In this document: positions 6,612-7,951 of the stretch, one piece after another
How the letters are laid out: every line of letters starts with the position of its first letter
Numbering within the stretch: position 1 is the first letter of the stretch
Assembly: GCA_018667205.1 (NCBI GenBank)
Contig: JABIVN010000591.1
Location: forward strand, 1-7,951
DNA: 7,951 nucleotides
Direction of reading: 5' to 3'
From: Gammaproteobacteria bacterium
GTDB taxonomy: Bacteria; Pseudomonadota; Gammaproteobacteria; Pseudomonadales; Azotimanducaceae
Translations under genes and position numbers: made by a program
Notes under the pieces: model-generated
What the model was told of the DNA's origin: nothing
Databases searched by the model: none
Seen by the model: the letters and a program-made list of their open reading frames with translations, nothing else

Positions 6612-7181
6612 CTACCAGGCCGAACTGCCAGGCTCGCCTTTGATGGGTCCGACCAGGTCGGGACTGACCCATCCCCCATAGTAGCCCCCGGGTTGTGTCG
6701 AGACCCGTTGTTCCCCTAAATAACAGTCAACTATTGCCGGATAAAAAGCCACCCAGCGGTGAAGAATCTGAAATGCCGGGAACATGTCTGTATAACGCCA
6801 ACCCGCATTTGCCGCCCCGGGTAAAGATAATGATTCGGCAAGTCCCTTCCATTCGCAGAGGGAGCGAGAGGCTTCGGCGGTCATTGGTGCGAAAACATCC
6901 TCTGGTGGGAAGTAATAGGTAGGTGCCCCGGCGGTTTCAAGAACCCTTCGACCCCGTTGCGTTTCTGCGATGATTTGTGTTTTAAAACGGACAGTCATCG
7001 TGACGGGCACATCCTCTATGACCGGCGGCCTGGGGAAATCCCAGACCGAAGACTGTCCCTGTTTGGGTTCGGTCGCAAATGCTGGACGAGATCCGCCCCT
7101 GTACCGCCAGTGGGATCGAGCATTTTCTATCTCTGGAGTTTCTCGGAGCAAAGGTACGCTCATCGTGTCACCGGGGTTCAA
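6612..7181 (-). CDS. DUF427 (NTP_transf_9) domain-containing protein
   Basis: A conserved protein of unknown function, 189 residues from the chosen start, probably cytoplasmic (no signal peptide or membrane helix). Residues 62-150 form the DUF427 domain: RFKTQIIAET, RRVLETAGAPTYYFPPEDV at about 78-96, CEWKG at 109-113, WRYTDMFP at 128-135 and VAFYP at 144-148. The C-terminal tail GGYYGGWV (165-172), then VGPIKGEPG, is also typical of the family. TTG 7181 is preferred because AGGAG (7193-7189) sits seven bases upstream; ATG 7163 (183 residues) is the alternative, and the frame also remains open to 7310 without supporting signals. Pfam names the domain NTP_transf_9, but no catalytic activity should be assumed. 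Convergent to the SOUL gene and divergent from HiPIP. Confidence 0.9.
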   Translation of the reverse strand: MNPGDTMSVPLLRETPEIENARSHWRYRGGSRPAFATEPKQGQSSVWDFPRPPVIEDVPVTMTVRFKTQIIAETQRGRRVLETAGAPTYYFPPEDVFAPMTAEASRSLCEWKGLAESLSLPGAANAGWRYTDMFPAFQILHRWVAFYPAIVDCYLGEQRVSTQPGGYYGGWVSPDLVGPIKGEPGSSAW

Positions 7182-7188
7182 ATTTTTT

Positions 7189-7193
7189 CTCCT
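7189..7193 (-). promoter_or_regulatory. Ribosome binding site that supports a TTG start for the DUF427 gene
   Basis: On the minus strand AGGAG is followed by seven bases and then TTG 7181. The in-frame ATG 7163 is 25 bases from this site and has only GGTGA four bases upstream, which is too close, so the TTG is the better-supported start. Confidence 0.6.
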
Positions 7194-7299
7194 AATCCGA
7201 GGCAAGCTAACGGACGTGATTGTCTTTTGGTGAATGTGGGACTGTAGCATTACTGATCGGTCGTTAGGTTCGTTAAATTTTAAGGTTCCTCCGTTCTTA

Positions 7300-7328
7300 T
7301 TGTGCGCCAAAGATGATGGTGATGTAAT
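7300..7328 (+). promoter_or_regulatory. Candidate extended -10 promoter for the HiPIP gene
   Basis: TTGTGC (7300-7305), a 17-bp spacer, and TGTAAT (7323-7328), preceded by TG at 7320-7321, make an extended -10 promoter with a weak -35. Transcription would start near 7335 and leave a leader of about 53 bases before ATG 7388. Found by eye; not tested against alternatives by scoring. Confidence 0.4.
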
Positions 7329-7387
7329 TGATCTTCTCTGTCTATCTGAACGTATTACAGCAGTAACAATTTATAATAGGAAATCTA

Positions 7388-7717
7388 ATGGTAACTCGAA
7401 GACAATTTATAAAGCTCAGTTCAATCGCTGCTACATTGCCCCTGCTGAGTCAGGTCAAACTTATTTCCCCGGCATCGGCCGCCGCGATCGAGAAGGTTCC
7501 GGTCAATGATCCCTCTGCCGTTGCATTGAAGTATGTAGAGGTCGCTAGTAAGGCTTCCAGAACGGACAAGATGGGAGTGGCTGGGTCAGATCAGATTTGC
7601 GGCAACTGCCTATTTTACAAAGACAGCGAGACGCCAGCAATGGGTGGGTGTGCATTGTTTCAAAACCGTTTGGTAGCGAAAGCAGGCTGGTGTATGGGCT
7701 GGGTTCCTGTCGCATAA
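7388..7717 (+). CDS. High-potential iron-sulfur protein (HiPIP), Tat-exported
   Basis: A small periplasmic one-electron carrier holding a 4Fe-4S cluster; HiPIPs typically link the cytochrome bc1 complex to a reaction centre or terminal oxidase. The 109-residue precursor starts with a twin-arginine signal TRRQFIK (residues 3-9), a hydrophobic stretch and a probable cut near PASA at 28-31, so it is exported folded with its cluster. Cluster ligands are C71, C74, C88 and C102 (C-x2-C-x13-C-x13-C) in the contexts CGNCLFY, GGCALF and GWCMGW, which are diagnostic of HiPIP. AGGA (7378-7381) lies six bases before ATG 7388. A 206-bp divergent region separates it from the DUF427 gene. The next ORF starts four bases after its stop, suggesting co-transcription. 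The partner complex is not in the window. Confidence 0.95.
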   Translation: MVTRRQFIKLSSIAATLPLLSQVKLISPASAAAIEKVPVNDPSAVALKYVEVASKASRTDKMGVAGSDQICGNCLFYKDSETPAMGGCALFQNRLVAKAGWCMGWVPVA

Positions 7718-7721
7718 CGTG

Positions 7722-7951
7722 ATGGCGAAGAAAAGCTCAATACTGGAAATCAGACAGGGGATGGACCGAATAGAGAGTACTCTGGACTCAGGGTGTTATC
7801 GCGTTGGGGACTGGCAAAAGTGCCTTGTTGGTTTAAAAGGTTTGGGGCGGGACGTAATGTTAACGTTGAGCGAGGACCTGACACGGATCAGTAACAAGCT
7901 CCACAGGCGCAATCGGTTCCCTGAAGCGCCGTTCTGGGCAGGGTTATTCTT
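7722..7951 (+). CDS. Unrecognised protein, N-terminal part (3' truncated by window edge)
   Basis: The frame from ATG 7722 stays open for 76 codons to the window end, so the gene is longer than seen. GTG 7719 in the same frame is an alternative. No strong ribosome site is present; the start lies four bases after the HiPIP stop, which fits translational coupling in one operon. The visible part is basic (opens MAKKSSILEIRQGMDRIEST) with predicted helix, two cysteines (C25, C34) and a Trp- and Phe-containing, more hydrophobic stretch near FPEAPFWAGLF at the edge. No signal peptide is visible, so it is cytoplasmic unless a membrane segment follows. I do not recognise the family and assign no function; reality as a gene is supported by codon continuity and operon position. 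Confidence 0.6.
   Translation, partial: MAKKSSILEIRQGMDRIESTLDSGCYRVGDWQKCLVGLKGLGRDVMLTLSEDLTRISNKLHRRNRFPEAPFWAGLF

Noticed and set aside
6957..7247. Plus-strand open frames antisense to the DUF427 gene
   Set aside because: The minus strand carries the complete DUF427 motif set and a ribosome site; the plus-strand frames are shadows.
7355..7366. TTAC-AGCA-GTAA imperfect palindrome in the HiPIP leader
   Set aside because: Only four-base arms in AT-rich DNA; expected by chance and no family of operators is suggested.
7372..7377. Perfect TATAAT just before the HiPIP start
   Set aside because: If it were the -10 box, transcription would begin after the AGGA ribosome site that fits ATG 7388, and no -35 is found at the right distance.

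Overview
The window reads as ordinary chromosome of a Gram-negative proteobacterium, most likely a marine-type gammaproteobacterium. The inference rests on a TonB-dependent outer-membrane receptor, a TPR-sulfotransferase, a YcaD-like MFS transporter beside an HdfR-like LysR regulator, and a Tat-exported high-potential iron-sulfur protein (HiPIP). The genus cannot be fixed from this sequence. I see no insertion sequence, CRISPR array, tRNA, rRNA or prophage gene.

Layout. Bases 2-1405 (+) are the C-terminal part of a TonB-dependent receptor whose plug and N-terminus lie before the window; it ends at a perfect rho-independent terminator (1433-1460). Fifteen bases later a TPR-sulfotransferase begins (1475-3487, +). 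It converges on and overlaps by 53 bp a YcaD-like MFS transporter (3435-4676, -). That transporter is divergent from an HdfR-like LysR regulator (4769-5608, +), and the shared intergenic DNA holds an inverted repeat flanked by direct repeats. A 327-bp gene-free stretch (5609-5935) follows; it contains a strong GNRA-capped hairpin and leads into a 27-codon small ORF with a good ribosome binding site. The small ORF overlaps, through TGATG, a secreted SOUL/HEBP heme-binding-type protein (6019-6594, +). A DUF427 (NTP_transf_9) protein is convergent to it (6612-7181, -). A Tat-exported HiPIP (7388-7717, +) comes next, followed after 4 bases by an unrecognised ORF that runs off the end of the window (7722-7951, +).

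How the genes may work together. Three likely units are visible: receptor with sulfotransferase, regulator with transporter, and HiPIP with the downstream ORF. The receptor, SOUL protein and HiPIP all act in the envelope and touch iron, heme or electron transfer, but nothing here proves that they form one pathway. I found no convincing new multi-gene system. The best leads are the structured leader plus coupled small ORF upstream of the SOUL gene, and the unknown ORF attached to the HiPIP gene.
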